The position numbers and the translations under genes were made by a program. Of a stretch of 64,000 nucleotides of DNA, positions 52,997 through 61,913 are shown in pieces (the stretch's first letter is position 1; each line of letters starts with the position of its first letter). Under the pieces are notes generated by a model, which did not search any database, was not told the origin of the DNA, and saw only the letters and a program-made list of their open reading frames with translations. This DNA is from Chitinophaga pinensis (GTDB lineage: Bacteria > Bacteroidota > Bacteroidia > Chitinophagales > CAIOSU01), in NCBI GenBank assembly GCA_945901065.1, contig CAMDKI010000001.1:1-64000 (forward strand), given 5' to 3'.

Positions 52997-53299
52997 TTAA
53001 GCCTCAGATTCTTGGGCGTGCTTTACAAAAATAACCTGGTGGTTGCCAGCACGGTATTTACGTTCCAACAATCCTTTGGTTTCCAAATCGTTTTGTACTG
53101 CTTTTGTTAATGCAACTGCATCTCCCTTTACTTTGCCACTTAACTCATTAAACGACAAGCGGGTAAGTTCAGGCATGCTCAGTGCTTGGTGCGTTTCCAT
53201 TATAGTTAGCACGGTTTCTCTCACCACGGTATAGTCATCTGGGGTCATTTCCATGCCTTGCTGACCTGAAGGGTGCTTTGTTGTAATGTGATTTGACAT
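52997..53299 (-). CDS. Hypothetical winged-helix-like protein
   Basis: The 100-residue acidic protein is not recognised. Its predicted helices (TVVRETVLTIMETHQALSMPELTRLSFNEL; VALTKAVQNDLETKGLLERKYRAGNHQVIFVKH) follow a helix-helix-wing pattern, as in winged-helix DNA-binding or protein-binding domains. No signal peptide or Cys. It converges on the SUI1 gene, with 3 bases between the stops. A perfect palindrome AACAGTA-N5-TACTGTT lies 30 bases before its start. Confidence 0.6.
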   Translation of the reverse strand: MSNHITTKHPSGQQGMEMTPDDYTVVRETVLTIMETHQALSMPELTRLSFNELSGKVKGDAVALTKAVQNDLETKGLLERKYRAGNHQVIFVKHAQESEA

Positions 53300-53328
53300 A
53301 AGTAAAAGATTTATTTTTGTATATGCAT

Positions 53329-53347
53329 AACAGTAAAAAATACTGTT
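53329..53347. promoter_or_regulatory. Palindromic operator-like site
   Basis: AACAGTA-AAAAA-TACTGTT is a perfect 7+7 inverted repeat with a 5-base spacer, 30 bases upstream of the winged-helix-like gene. Its size and spacing suit a dimeric repressor; autoregulation is possible but unproven. Confidence 0.45.
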
Positions 53348-53523
53348 TTAGTTCCGTAAACCTAGTTTATTGAGGCGAAGTTAACTAAGGTAATGAAAAA
53401 TGCGGGCATTGCGAATATTTATTTTGGTTTGAGCCATATTGCAATCAATTTGCTTTGCTTCGGCAACAAAGTGCGCCTGTAGTCAATTATTAGTATTTAT
53501 TATACAGCATCGACCAAATGCCC

Positions 53524-53531
53524 TATCTTTG
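53524..53531 (+). promoter_or_regulatory. -7 promoter element of lysA
   Basis: TATCTTTG is an exact TAnnTTTG match, 21 bases before the lysA ATG, giving a short leader of about 15 bases. An A/T-rich -33 region precedes it. Confidence 0.65.
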
Positions 53532-53552
53532 CCCGCTAAAATTTAACCCAAG

Positions 53553-54791
53553 ATGCCACTTGAACTTAGTGAAGGCGCCTACTCGTTGCGCGGCATAAAA
53601 GTAGCCGACCTGTGCGAGCTATACGGTACACCCGTGTATGTGTACGATACCGAAACCATTAAAAATCAATACGAACTATTGATAAAATCGTTTAAGGGAG
53701 CCAACATTAAGCTAAAGTACGCATGCAAGGCATTAACCAACCCCAATATCCTCCGCTACATAAAAAGCCTGGGCGCTGGGTTAGATACAGTAAGCATACA
53801 AGAGGTGCAAATAGGCCTCGCTGCCGGTTTCGAGCTTGCTGATATTATATATACTCCCAACAACGTAAGCCTCGATGAGATAAAGCAGGCCGTTGATTTG
53901 GGTGTGCACATCAACATCGACAATATTAGTATACTAGAACAGTTTGGCAACTATTATGGTAGCAAAGTGCCGGTGTGCATCCGCGTCAATCCGCATATTA
54001 TGGCGGGCGGCAACGTTAAGATTAGTACTGGGCATATTGATAGCAAATTTGGTATCAGTATATATCAATTGAGGCACGTAGAGCGGGTGGTAAAAACTAC
54101 CGGTATAAGGGTGCAGGGTGTGCATATGCACACGGGCTCTGATATATTGGATGTGGGCGTTTTTAGCCGCGGTGCTGAGATGTTGTTCGACGTGGCACGC
54201 GATTTTAAAGACTTAGAGTTTTTGGATTTCGGCAGCGGATTTAAAATACCCTACAAGCCCGGCGATATGGGCACCGATGTGCAAGAGTTGGGCAAAACCC
54301 TTTCGGTACGCTTTAATGAGTTTTGTAAGGAGTATGGTCGGGATTTGGAGCTTTGGTTTGAACCAGGCAAATTTATCGTTAGCGAAGCGGGTTACTTCTT
54401 TGCCAAAGTAAACGTAATAAAACAGACTACTGCAACCGTGTTTGTGGGCATTGATAGTGGTTTGAACCACCTGATACGCCCAATGTTTTACGATGCCTAC
54501 CACCACATTATAAATGTAAGCAACCCATCGGGTACAGAACGAATATATACCGTAGCGGGCTATATTTGCGAGACCGATACTTTTGCTTGGGACCGCAAGA
54601 TAAACGAAGTGCGCGAAGGTGATATACTGGCCTTTTATAACGCCGGTGCCTATGGGTTTACCATGGCAAGCAATTACAACAGCCGCCCACGCCCTGCCGA
54701 GGTAATGATTTACAACGGCAAAGACCATCTTATACGCAAGCGCGAAACGCTGGAAGATTTGAACAGGAATGTGGTGGAAGTGGAGATGTAA
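53553..54791 (+). CDS. lysA: Diaminopimelate decarboxylase
   Basis: The 412-residue PLP enzyme makes lysine from meso-diaminopimelate. The PLP Lys lies in KYACKALTN (near residue 58), followed by the TIM-barrel signatures GAGLDTVSIQE, HMHTGSDI, DFGSGFKIPY and the substrate region EPGKFIVSEAGYF, and the C-domain GYICETDTFAWDR plus AGAYGFTMASNYNSRPRPAEV with Cys and Tyr from the partner subunit. Length is standard. It stands alone with its own promoter. Confidence 0.96.
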   Translation: MPLELSEGAYSLRGIKVADLCELYGTPVYVYDTETIKNQYELLIKSFKGANIKLKYACKALTNPNILRYIKSLGAGLDTVSIQEVQIGLAAGFELADIIYTPNNVSLDEIKQAVDLGVHINIDNISILEQFGNYYGSKVPVCIRVNPHIMAGGNVKISTGHIDSKFGISIYQLRHVERVVKTTGIRVQGVHMHTGSDILDVGVFSRGAEMLFDVARDFKDLEFLDFGSGFKIPYKPGDMGTDVQELGKTLSVRFNEFCKEYGRDLELWFEPGKFIVSEAGYFFAKVNVIKQTTATVFVGIDSGLNHLIRPMFYDAYHHIINVSNPSGTERIYTVAGYICETDTFAWDRKINEVREGDILAFYNAGAYGFTMASNYNSRPRPAEVMIYNGKDHLIRKRETLEDLNRNVVEVEM

Positions 54792-55275
54792 CATTTTGGG
54801 TTTTGGATGCTTGCTTTACTTGCATTGGTATACCTAATTTACGGTATAATGGCAGTGTTGAAAAATAGACTGCGCTTAGGTTTTTTGGCGTTGAAGTTAA
54901 ATTCTGAAGAATGCTAGCAGCCTGACTGGTTATTACTTTTGATAATAACAAAATCATTCAAAAACAAGGCTTTGTATAAAATTGCAGTTTGACTTCCATT
55001 CAAAAACTGTGCCTATAATGCATCATCTGGTTCAAAAATAACTTCCGTGAAAAAAAATAATATTTTGTTGGGCTTTATGCTTTTTTGGCCTTTTTTTCAC
55101 TATATTCATGGTATGGTTGAAGGGCAATCTTCCATATCTCCGTGCAGGTAAATTCTAACGGAAAATTCAACTGAAATTCGATTTTTTTTTGAAATAATTT
55201 TTGCTGAACTTCACACCCCCTTGAAAAAGGGGTGCGAGATTCAAAGCCTTTTAACCTTTTTAATAAAAACAGTTT
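54792..55275. other. A/T-rich region upstream of dnaA
   Basis: This 484-base gap has long A and T runs (for example 55051-55064, 55181-55196) and one hairpin, CCCCTT-N4-AAGGGG within 55214-55234. I saw no match to the DnaA box TTATCCACA on either strand, no clustered near-matches and no GC-rich operator. A weak inverted repeat TTATTACTTTTGATAATAA occurs near 54932-54950. It may hold the dnaA promoter; I cannot support oriC here. Confidence 0.5.
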
Positions 55276-56718
55276 ATGTACATGGAAACAACCTATGAAG
55301 ATGTATGGAAAAACTGTCTAAAAATTATTCGGGATAATGTTAGCTTGCAATCGTTTAAGACTTGGTTTGAGCCTATTAAGCCAGTAAGGCTTGAGAATAG
55401 CGTGCTTACCATTCAAGTGCCCAGCCAGTTCTTTTACGAATGGCTAGAAGAGCACTATGTAGGTTTGCTGCGCAAAACTATAAAGCGCGAACTTGGCATT
55501 GATGCACGATTGGAGTACCGTATTGTAGTAGATAATAGTGCAGGCAATGCTAAACCGTTCACGGTAAACTATCCAAACTACAACACGGGCAACAACAAAA
55601 ACCCTGAAGTAGCTGCACCATTAGTTATGGGTAACTCAATTAAAAACCCGTTCATCATTCCGGGATTGAAGAAGGTGAACATCGAATCGCAATTGTCGCC
55701 TGCTTACAACTTCGACAATTTCGTGGAAGGTGATTGCAACCGTTTGGCCCGCTCTGCTGGTTTTGCCGTGGCTACCAAGCCTCCGGGCACTACGGCCTTC
55801 AATCCGCTAGTGGTTTATGGTGGAGTTGGTTTGGGTAAAACCCATTTGGTGCAAGCTATCGGAAATCAGTTTAAGCAACATTTCCCGAACAAGACAGTTT
55901 TGTACGTTTCTTCCGAGAAATTTACAAATCAATTTATCGAGGCATTAAAAAATAATGCCGTTAACGACTTTATCCATTTCTATCATCTAATTGATGTGTT
56001 GATTGTGGATGACATCCAGTTTTTTGCCAACAAAGACAAAACCCAGGACATATTCTTCCACATTTTCAACCACTTGCACCAAGGCGGTAAGCAGTTGATA
56101 CTCACCAGCGACCGCAGCCCGCGTGACCTAGAAGGTATGGAAGAGCGTTTATTGAGCCGCTTTAAATGGGGACTATCTGCCGATTTGCAAGTGCCTGATT
56201 TCGAGACCCGAATCGCCATTCTTGAGAAGAAGATGTATGCCGATGGTATTGAATTGCCACGCGAAGTAGTTGAGTTTGTAGCGTACAATATCAACACCAA
56301 TATCCGTGAGCTGGAAGGTGCCTTAATTTCGCTTTTAGCCCAAGCATCTCTGAATAAAAAGGAGATTGACATTGAGCTAGCGAAGAAAATCATCAAGAAC
56401 TTTGTGAAGAGCATTAGCCGCGAGGTATCTATTGAGTACATACAGAAAACCGTATGCGAGCACTTTGAGATACCCATGGATAAGCTTAAAGAAAAGACCC
56501 GCAAACGTGCTATCGTTCAAGCGCGCCAGTTATCTATGTTCTTGGCCAAAAACTTCACTAAAAATTCTCTTAAAGTTATTGGTAAGCATTTCGGTGGACG
56601 CGACCACAGCACCGTAATACACTCTTGCCAAGCCGTGCAGAATTTGATTGATACCGATGGCGAGTTCCGCGACAGTGTTAAGGAAATCCAGAAAAAAATC
56701 CAGTTGAGCATTACCTAA
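55276..56718 (+). CDS. dnaA: Chromosomal replication initiator protein DnaA
   Basis: The 480-residue AAA+ initiator opens DNA at oriC. Domain I occupies about 1-90 (DVWKNCLKIIRDNVSLQSFKTWFEPI); Walker A is VYGGVGLGKTHLVQAIG; Walker B LIVDDIQFF; sensor I LTSDRSPRDL; arginine finger LLSRFKWGL; domain IV carries the DnaA-box signature GGRDHSTVIHSC. All are intact. ATG 55276 and ATG 55282 are both possible. A terminator follows. The neighbours are lysA and exbB, so the usual dnaA-dnaN pairing is absent. Confidence 0.98.
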   Translation: MYMETTYEDVWKNCLKIIRDNVSLQSFKTWFEPIKPVRLENSVLTIQVPSQFFYEWLEEHYVGLLRKTIKRELGIDARLEYRIVVDNSAGNAKPFTVNYPNYNTGNNKNPEVAAPLVMGNSIKNPFIIPGLKKVNIESQLSPAYNFDNFVEGDCNRLARSAGFAVATKPPGTTAFNPLVVYGGVGLGKTHLVQAIGNQFKQHFPNKTVLYVSSEKFTNQFIEALKNNAVNDFIHFYHLIDVLIVDDIQFFANKDKTQDIFFHIFNHLHQGGKQLILTSDRSPRDLEGMEERLLSRFKWGLSADLQVPDFETRIAILEKKMYADGIELPREVVEFVAYNINTNIRELEGALISLLAQASLNKKEIDIELAKKIIKNFVKSISREVSIEYIQKTVCEHFEIPMDKLKEKTRKRAIVQARQLSMFLAKNFTKNSLKVIGKHFGGRDHSTVIHSCQAVQNLIDTDGEFRDSVKEIQKKIQLSIT

Positions 56719-56754
56719 ACACAACCAAACAACCAACAATCCAGAACTAATATG

Positions 56755-56783
56755 GGGCTAGTACGAAAGTACTGGCCCTTTTT
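56755..56783 (+). terminator. Intrinsic terminator after dnaA
   Basis: GGGCTAGTAC pairs with GTACTGGCCC (10 positions, one G-U) around a GAAA tetraloop, followed by TTTTT, 37 bases after the dnaA stop. Confidence 0.9.
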
Positions 56784-56972
56784 GTTATTCGGGGCAATCA
56801 TAGCCGTAGTAAAGCAATGCAATATGAACATGTGCTGTACCGTTATTGCTACAAAGAGGTTATTATGAGCCTCCAATCTGTGGAAACTACCTAAAACCAA
56901 CCCCGATATTGATATTAACTTTACTATTCGGAATTGCGTGTAAATTCCACAAACGCTGATAATAACTTAACT

Positions 56973-57668
56973 ATGGGATTGACAACTTTGTTGCTTCAAG
57001 TGGATTCAACAGCTGGTAGCGCGATAATACAGAGCACGGGCGGCGATTCTTTTGTCTCTTACTTGGAATTTATGATGAAGGGTGGGGTAATGATTATCCC
57101 TATTTTTATCCTGCTTTTCCTGTGCTTCTATATCATTATCGAAAGGTTGCTTACCATCACCAAGATGGCCAAGCACGACCCAAAACTTATTGACGAGCTA
57201 GTACGCGAGCTTAAAGCTGGCAAACTAGAGGAGGCCATAAGAATTTGCGAGCGCTCGCCAAACTCCCAAAGCAATATATTAAAGAGCGCTGTAAGCGTTA
57301 TTGGTGCACCCATACACGAGATTGAACTGGTGATGGAACGCGCTATGAATATCGAAATTGCTCGAATGGAGAAAGGCTTAGGCTACTTGGGCCTAATTGC
57401 CAGTATCGCCCCTATTTTAGGGTTTATCGGCACCATCCTCGGTGTAATCAACATCTTTTATTCCATCTCCATTACCGAAGACATAAGCATCGGCAGTATT
57501 TCTGGCGGTCTTTACGAGAAAATGATAAGCAGCGGCGCTGGCCTAGTAGTAGCCGTGGTGGCTTATTCAGGCTACCACCTATTTAACATCAAGATTGACA
57601 ACTTCTCGCTTAAGGCCCAACAACAAGCGCTTAGCTTTATACATACCATTTTAAAGCCCGGACAATGA
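56973..57668 (+). CDS. exbB: MotA/TolQ/ExbB proton channel protein
   Basis: The 231-residue inner-membrane protein has three hydrophobic segments: one near 30-55 (MIIPIFILLFLCFYIIIERLLTI) and two in the second half, including LGLIASIAPILGFIGTILGVINIF, with the family's conserved Pro/Gly pattern, and AGLVVAVVAYSGYHLF. With ExbD it uses the proton gradient to drive TonB or Tol-type envelope work. The start is ATG 56973; an in-frame TTG upstream is less likely. Its stop overlaps exbD in ATGA. Confidence 0.92.
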   Translation: MGLTTLLLQVDSTAGSAIIQSTGGDSFVSYLEFMMKGGVMIIPIFILLFLCFYIIIERLLTITKMAKHDPKLIDELVRELKAGKLEEAIRICERSPNSQSNILKSAVSVIGAPIHEIELVMERAMNIEIARMEKGLGYLGLIASIAPILGFIGTILGVINIFYSISITEDISIGSISGGLYEKMISSGAGLVVAVVAYSGYHLFNIKIDNFSLKAQQQALSFIHTILKPGQ

Positions 57669-58060
57669 AAGCTAGAAGGAACAAACGCTTTGCGATGGAA
57701 ATCCCCACGGGATCGCTGAGCGACATCATGTTTTTTTTGCTGCTATTCTTCCTCATAATCTCTACGCTGGCCAACCCCAACGTTATTAAGCTCTCTTTGC
57801 CCAAAGCCTCTACCTCCGATCAAACGAACAAGAGCCACATAACCTTGGCCGTAACGGATGACAAGCGGTATTTTATTGACAAAACTGAGGTAGGAATTGA
57901 TCAGTTGGAGAGCTCCTTGGCCAATGTAACCAGCGGTACCGATGACAAAACCATCATCCTACGCATACCATACAACCTACAAGTACAGGATATGGTTGAC
58001 GTGTTGCAAATAGGCTCAAAGCTAGGCCTGAACTTTGTGATTGCTACGGATAAGAAGTAG
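57665..58060 (+). CDS. exbD: ExbD/TolR family protein
   Basis: The 131-residue bitopic protein has a basic cytosolic start (MKARRNKRFAMEIPTGSLSDIMFFLLLFFLIIST) with the conserved Asp in SLSDIMF that takes part in proton transfer, then a periplasmic beta/alpha domain. The gene overlaps exbB by four bases. A single ExbD is present, whereas several Bacteroidota have two or more copies; no tonB or tolB is adjacent. Confidence 0.93.
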   Translation: MKARRNKRFAMEIPTGSLSDIMFFLLLFFLIISTLANPNVIKLSLPKASTSDQTNKSHITLAVTDDKRYFIDKTEVGIDQLESSLANVTSGTDDKTIILRIPYNLQVQDMVDVLQIGSKLGLNFVIATDKK

Positions 58061-58439
58061 GAGTTGTTAAAGTAATCTACTTCTGTTTAAAGGTGATGCC
58101 CCACTGCGTGTATGGTGAGCGTAGTTGAAGCACCTGTAACATGGGTGGCATTGTGCGCTTTCTATCTTTAACATTTAACGATATAGCGTTACCGTATTTT
58201 CAATAGTTTGCCTACGCTTAGAATGACACCCAATATAATGTCGTTCGAGGATTGAACGCTTGCCTTTGTTCAATATTAACAAGTTGCATACAATAGTTTG
58301 CTACATCAATCAGCCAAAAATCACCCCTTTACAACTCCACCAATAAATAGTATCTTTGCACCCTTGTACAATTGGGAAACCAATCCGTTGGGTTTGGTGT
58401 TCTTATTCTTGCTTATAAAAGATAAAATTAAGTATAACC
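58061..58439. other. Gene-free region before tig
   Basis: This 379-base gap carries TGAGCGTAGTTGAAGCA (58111-58127), a word I have seen often in the intergenic DNA of this phylum, a direct repeat of CAATAGTTTGC (58201 and 58291), the hairpin TTGTTCAATATTAACAA (58267-58283) and the tig promoter at 58351. A short open frame at 58298-58498 has no coding features. Confidence 0.5.
58351..58358 (+). promoter_or_regulatory. -7 promoter element of tig-clpP-clpX
   Basis: TATCTTTG, an exact TAnnTTTG match followed by CA, lies 82 bases before the tig start codon. TTTA about 20 bases upstream could be the -33 element. It probably drives the tig-clpP-clpX operon. Confidence 0.65.
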
Positions 58440-59813
58440 GTGAACGTAACTGCAACATCTGGCGAACAACATACCGCCATCCTCTCTATCAAAATTGAGC
58501 AAGCTGACTACCAGCCACGTATTGAAGAAGCACTAAAGAACCTACGCAAAAAGGTTGACCTTAAGGGTTTCCGTAAAGGCATGGTGCCTCCAGGTTTGGT
58601 TAAAAAAATGTACGGCACCGGCGTATTGGCCGAAGAGCTGGACAAAATGATTAACGAGCAGCTTGATAAGCACATTAAAGACAATAACATAAACATGTTG
58701 GGCCAACCGCTACCTAAGCACGCCGACCAGCAGAATATCGACATTAATAGCCTTGGCGACTTTGAGTTTGCTTTTGAGATAGGCATGGCGCCAGCATTTG
58801 AGTTGCCTTACATCTCTAAAAAAACGGTAGCTACCCGCTATAAAATTGCCGTTGACAATGTTATTGTTAACGAAGAGGTAGACGCTTTGCGCAAACGTTT
58901 TGGCACCACCACCAACCCTGAGGATGGTGCTGTAGAAGAAACCGATGTGATTGTAGTAAAACTACAAGAGCTTGAAGGCAAGAAGGTTAAAGAAGGTGGC
59001 ATTGAGAACAGCACCGCCATTGGTGTTGATATGCTTACCGATGAAGCTAAAAAAGAAGTGGTTGGCCTTACCCTTGGTGCTAGTGCCGATGTAAACATCT
59101 TCAACTTCTTGGCCGGCAAAACCCACGAAGAGGCTGCTAAACACCTTTTGAATGTAACTGAAGGCTACCCTGAAGGTGCAGGAGATAAATACCGTGTAAC
59201 GTTGGAAAAAATCAATCGCCAAGAACCAGGCGAATTGAACCAAGAGTTGTTTGACCAAGTATTTGGCCCCGGCGCTGTAGAAGGCGAAGCCACATTTTTG
59301 GATAAACTGCGCGAGGAAATTGAAAAATCGTTTGACCACGAGGCAGAGCAAAAATTTGGATATGACCTATTGGAGCAACTGCTTGACCAAACTGAAATTT
59401 CATTGCCTGATGATTTCTTGAAACGCTGGATTAAACACAGCAACGAGAAGCCTGTAAGCGATGAGCAGATTGCCGAAGAGTTTGATGCTTTTGCCCGCAG
59501 CTTGCGTTACCAGCTTATTGTAAACAAAATAAGCAAGGACAACGATATCAAGGTTTCTCAAGAAGAGGTTAAAGAACGCACTCGCCAGCAAATATATGCC
59601 CAGTATGCACAGTACTTTGGCGGTATGGACGTGGACAAGGTGTTGGATGAGTGGGCCGACGGTATGCTTAAAAAGCGCGAGCATGTAGAGAAAACCTACC
59701 AACAAGTGCTTGACGAAAAATTGATTGCTTTCATCAAAGAACAAGTATCTATTGATGAAAAAACTGTATCATTGGAAGAATTCAAAAACTTGAACAAGCC
59801 AGAAACCGTATGA
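58440..59813 (+). CDS. tig: Trigger factor
   Basis: The 457-residue ribosome-bound chaperone uses a GTG start (58440); no upstream in-frame ATG exists before a stop at 58416. The ribosome-docking loop GFRKGMVPPGLVKKMYG near residue 43 is diagnostic for binding L23. The PPIase domain is weak, with a divergent central region (about 130-260), as usual for Bacteroidota. The C-terminal chaperone arms contain RYQLIVNKISKDNDIKVSQEEVKERTRQQ. The stop overlaps clpP in ATGA (59810-59813). Confidence 0.95.
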   Translation: MNVTATSGEQHTAILSIKIEQADYQPRIEEALKNLRKKVDLKGFRKGMVPPGLVKKMYGTGVLAEELDKMINEQLDKHIKDNNINMLGQPLPKHADQQNIDINSLGDFEFAFEIGMAPAFELPYISKKTVATRYKIAVDNVIVNEEVDALRKRFGTTTNPEDGAVEETDVIVVKLQELEGKKVKEGGIENSTAIGVDMLTDEAKKEVVGLTLGASADVNIFNFLAGKTHEEAAKHLLNVTEGYPEGAGDKYRVTLEKINRQEPGELNQELFDQVFGPGAVEGEATFLDKLREEIEKSFDHEAEQKFGYDLLEQLLDQTEISLPDDFLKRWIKHSNEKPVSDEQIAEEFDAFARSLRYQLIVNKISKDNDIKVSQEEVKERTRQQIYAQYAQYFGGMDVDKVLDEWADGMLKKREHVEKTYQQVLDEKLIAFIKEQVSIDEKTVSLEEFKNLNKPETV

Positions 59814-60487
59814 ACCACTATAAAGAGTTCATGAGCTACGCGGTTAAAGACCGTCAGCTTAGTAGTATGCACGTTGAAAGCGCGCTGAAAAGACAATTTA
59901 CCAACCTTACTCCATACATCATTGAAGAGCGTCAATTGAACATCGCCCAAATGGACGTTTTCAGTCGCTTGATGATGGACCGTATCCTATTTTTAGGTAG
60001 CGGTGTCGACGACTATGTGGCGAGTGTATTGCAAGCCCAATTGTTGTTCCTAGAGAGTACCGACCCTAAGAGCGACATCCAAATCTACATCAACAGCCCT
60101 GGTGGTATGGTGTATGCTGGTTTGGGTATTTACGATACCATGCAATACATTAGCCCCGATGTGGCAACTATATGCACTGGTATTGCTGCTAGCATGGCAG
60201 CAGTATTGTTGTGTGCTGGTGCCGAAGGTAAGCGCACTGCATTGAAACATAGCCGTGTTATGATTCACCAACCACTAGGTGGTGCAGGTGGTCAAGCAAG
60301 TGATGTGGAGATTACGGCAAACGAAATATTGAAGTTGCGCGTAGAGCTTTATGATATTATTGCGAAACATTCAGGCCAAACTTTCGAAAAAGTGGAGCAG
60401 GATAGCGATCGTGATTACTGGATGAAGGCTGATGAAGCACTTGCATACGGCATGATTGATGAAGTGCTGGAGCGTAAAAAGCCTTAA
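59810..60487 (+). CDS. clpP: ATP-dependent Clp protease proteolytic subunit
   Basis: The 225-residue serine protease forms the barrel that degrades substrates fed by ClpX. Catalytic triad: Ser128 in CTGIAASMAAVLL, His153 in VMIHQPLGG and Asp202 in SDRDYWMKADEAL. The N-terminal extension of about 25 residues before TPYIIEERQL is longer than E. coli's and may be processed. It overlaps tig by four bases and precedes clpX by 15 bases, so all three are made together. Confidence 0.97.
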   Translation: MNHYKEFMSYAVKDRQLSSMHVESALKRQFTNLTPYIIEERQLNIAQMDVFSRLMMDRILFLGSGVDDYVASVLQAQLLFLESTDPKSDIQIYINSPGGMVYAGLGIYDTMQYISPDVATICTGIAASMAAVLLCAGAEGKRTALKHSRVMIHQPLGGAGGQASDVEITANEILKLRVELYDIIAKHSGQTFEKVEQDSDRDYWMKADEALAYGMIDEVLERKKP

Positions 60488-60502
60488 TTTAAATTGCAAC
60501 AG

Positions 60503-61738
60503 ATGAAGCGGGATAAAGGTTACAAGTGTTCTTTTTGTGGACGCAACAAAGAGGAGACCATGATCCTCATTGCGGGCCTAGAAGGGCATATATGTGAAAA
60601 CTGTGTGGCCCAAGCCCAGCAGATTATTGATGAAGAGCTATATCAGCAAGATCAGAAGTTTCAGTTCAGTTTGGCCAAATCAATTAAGCCAAAGGATATT
60701 TTCAGTTTTCTTAACCAGTACGTTATTGGTCAGGATGATGCTAAAAAATTCCTTGCAGTTGCCGTATACAACCACTACAAGCGCCTAAACCAAAAGCACG
60801 ACGACGATGTAGAAATCGAAAAGTCGAACATTGTGATGGTGGGGCAAACCGGAACCGGCAAAACCCTTTTGGCACGCACCATTGCCCGTTTCCTCAACGT
60901 TCCGTTTACGATTGTTGATGCCACGGTATTTACCGAGGCAGGCTATGTGGGCGAAGACGTGGAGAGCATCCTTAGCCGCCTATTGCAGGTGTGCAACTAT
61001 GATGTAAAGCTTGCCGAGAAAGGTATAATTTATATCGATGAGATTGATAAGGTGGCCCGCAAAAGCGACAACCCATCCATTACTCGCGATGTGAGTGGCG
61101 AAGGCGTGCAGCAATCGCTATTGAAGCTATTAGAAGGCAGCGATGTGCAAGTGCCACCGCAAGGCGGCCGCAAGCACCCTGAGCAGAAAATGGTGAAAAT
61201 TAATACCCAGAACATCCTGTTCTTGTGTGGCGGTGCGTTTGATGGTATTGAGCGCATTATTGGTAAGCGCATGAACCAACAAGCTATCGGTTTCAAATCG
61301 AGAGAGAAGGATAAGGAAGTTGTAGACCGCGACAACCTGTTGCAGTACATTAGCCCGGCCGATTTGAAAACGTTTGGTTTAATACCAGAGTTGATTGGTC
61401 GCTTGCCAGTATTGGTGCACTTGGATCCGCTCGACCAAGCCACGCTTCGCGCCATCCTTACCGAGCCTAAGAATGCGCTGATTAAGCAATACCAGAAGCT
61501 ATTTAAATTGGAAGGTATTGAGCTGGAGTTTGCCGATGATGCCCTTGATTTTATTGTAACCAAAGCCGACGAGTTTAAGCTTGGCGCGCGTGGCTTGCGC
61601 TCTATTTGCGAGGCCATTATGACCGATGCTATGTTTGATATGCCATCGCAAGAAGGTTTGAGGCACTTTATCGTTACTGAAGAGTATTGTAAAGAGAAAC
61701 TTCGCCACGAGATAATGAATAAATTGAAGGTGGCGTAA
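60503..61738 (+). CDS. clpX: ClpX ATPase
   Basis: The 411-residue AAA+ unfoldase feeds ClpP. Zinc-finger Cys are at 9, 12, 31 and 34 (KCSFCGRNKEE; HICENC). Walker A is VGQTGTGKTLLA, Walker B IIYIDEIDK, with the RKSDNPSITRDVSGEGVQQSLLKLLEG pore region and GFKSR and IPELIGRLPV motifs following. The IGF-like ClpP-docking loop reads AIGFKSR. I start at ATG 60503; a TTG 9 bases upstream is the alternative. Confidence 0.97.
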   Translation: MKRDKGYKCSFCGRNKEETMILIAGLEGHICENCVAQAQQIIDEELYQQDQKFQFSLAKSIKPKDIFSFLNQYVIGQDDAKKFLAVAVYNHYKRLNQKHDDDVEIEKSNIVMVGQTGTGKTLLARTIARFLNVPFTIVDATVFTEAGYVGEDVESILSRLLQVCNYDVKLAEKGIIYIDEIDKVARKSDNPSITRDVSGEGVQQSLLKLLEGSDVQVPPQGGRKHPEQKMVKINTQNILFLCGGAFDGIERIIGKRMNQQAIGFKSREKDKEVVDRDNLLQYISPADLKTFGLIPELIGRLPVLVHLDPLDQATLRAILTEPKNALIKQYQKLFKLEGIELEFADDALDFIVTKADEFKLGARGLRSICEAIMTDAMFDMPSQEGLRHFIVTEEYCKEKLRHEIMNKLKVA

Positions 61739-61743
61739 GATTT

Positions 61744-61778
61744 CAGTTACGAGTTATCAGTTACGGGTTACGAGTTGA
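61744..61778. repeat. GAGTTACGGGTTACG word repeat after clpX
   Basis: CAGTTACGAGTTATCAGTTA plus CGGGTTACGAGTTG is a degenerate tandem starting 6 bases after the clpX stop. The same word occurs at 42946-42975. Confidence 0.75.
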
Positions 61779-61793
61779 CCCTATAAAGTATAT

Positions 61794-61829
61794 AACGGGT
61801 TGGTTGCTAAAGCAGCCGACCCGTTTTTT
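61794..61829 (+). terminator. Intrinsic terminator of tig-clpP-clpX
   Basis: AACGGGTTGGTTGCT pairs with AGCAGCCGACCCGTT (15 positions, two G-U pairs) around a 2-base loop, followed by TTTT. Confidence 0.9.
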
Positions 61830-61913
61830 GTTTGGGCAATTTGAGAGTAAGTCTCTAGAGGTTTATATACTACGAATATCTATTTTGCGTTCAATCGTTA
61901 CAAACTACCACCA

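Noticed and set aside
54792-55275. Possible oriC upstream of dnaA
   Set aside because: The gap is A/T-rich but I found no TTATCCACA boxes or clustered near-matches on either strand, and dnaN/gyrB are not adjacent. TCCACA-like text near 56877 and 56946 is too sparse.
58298-58498. 66-codon plus-strand frame before and into tig
   Set aside because: It has no coding features, covers the tig promoter and overlaps the tig start; trigger factor clearly begins at the GTG 58440.
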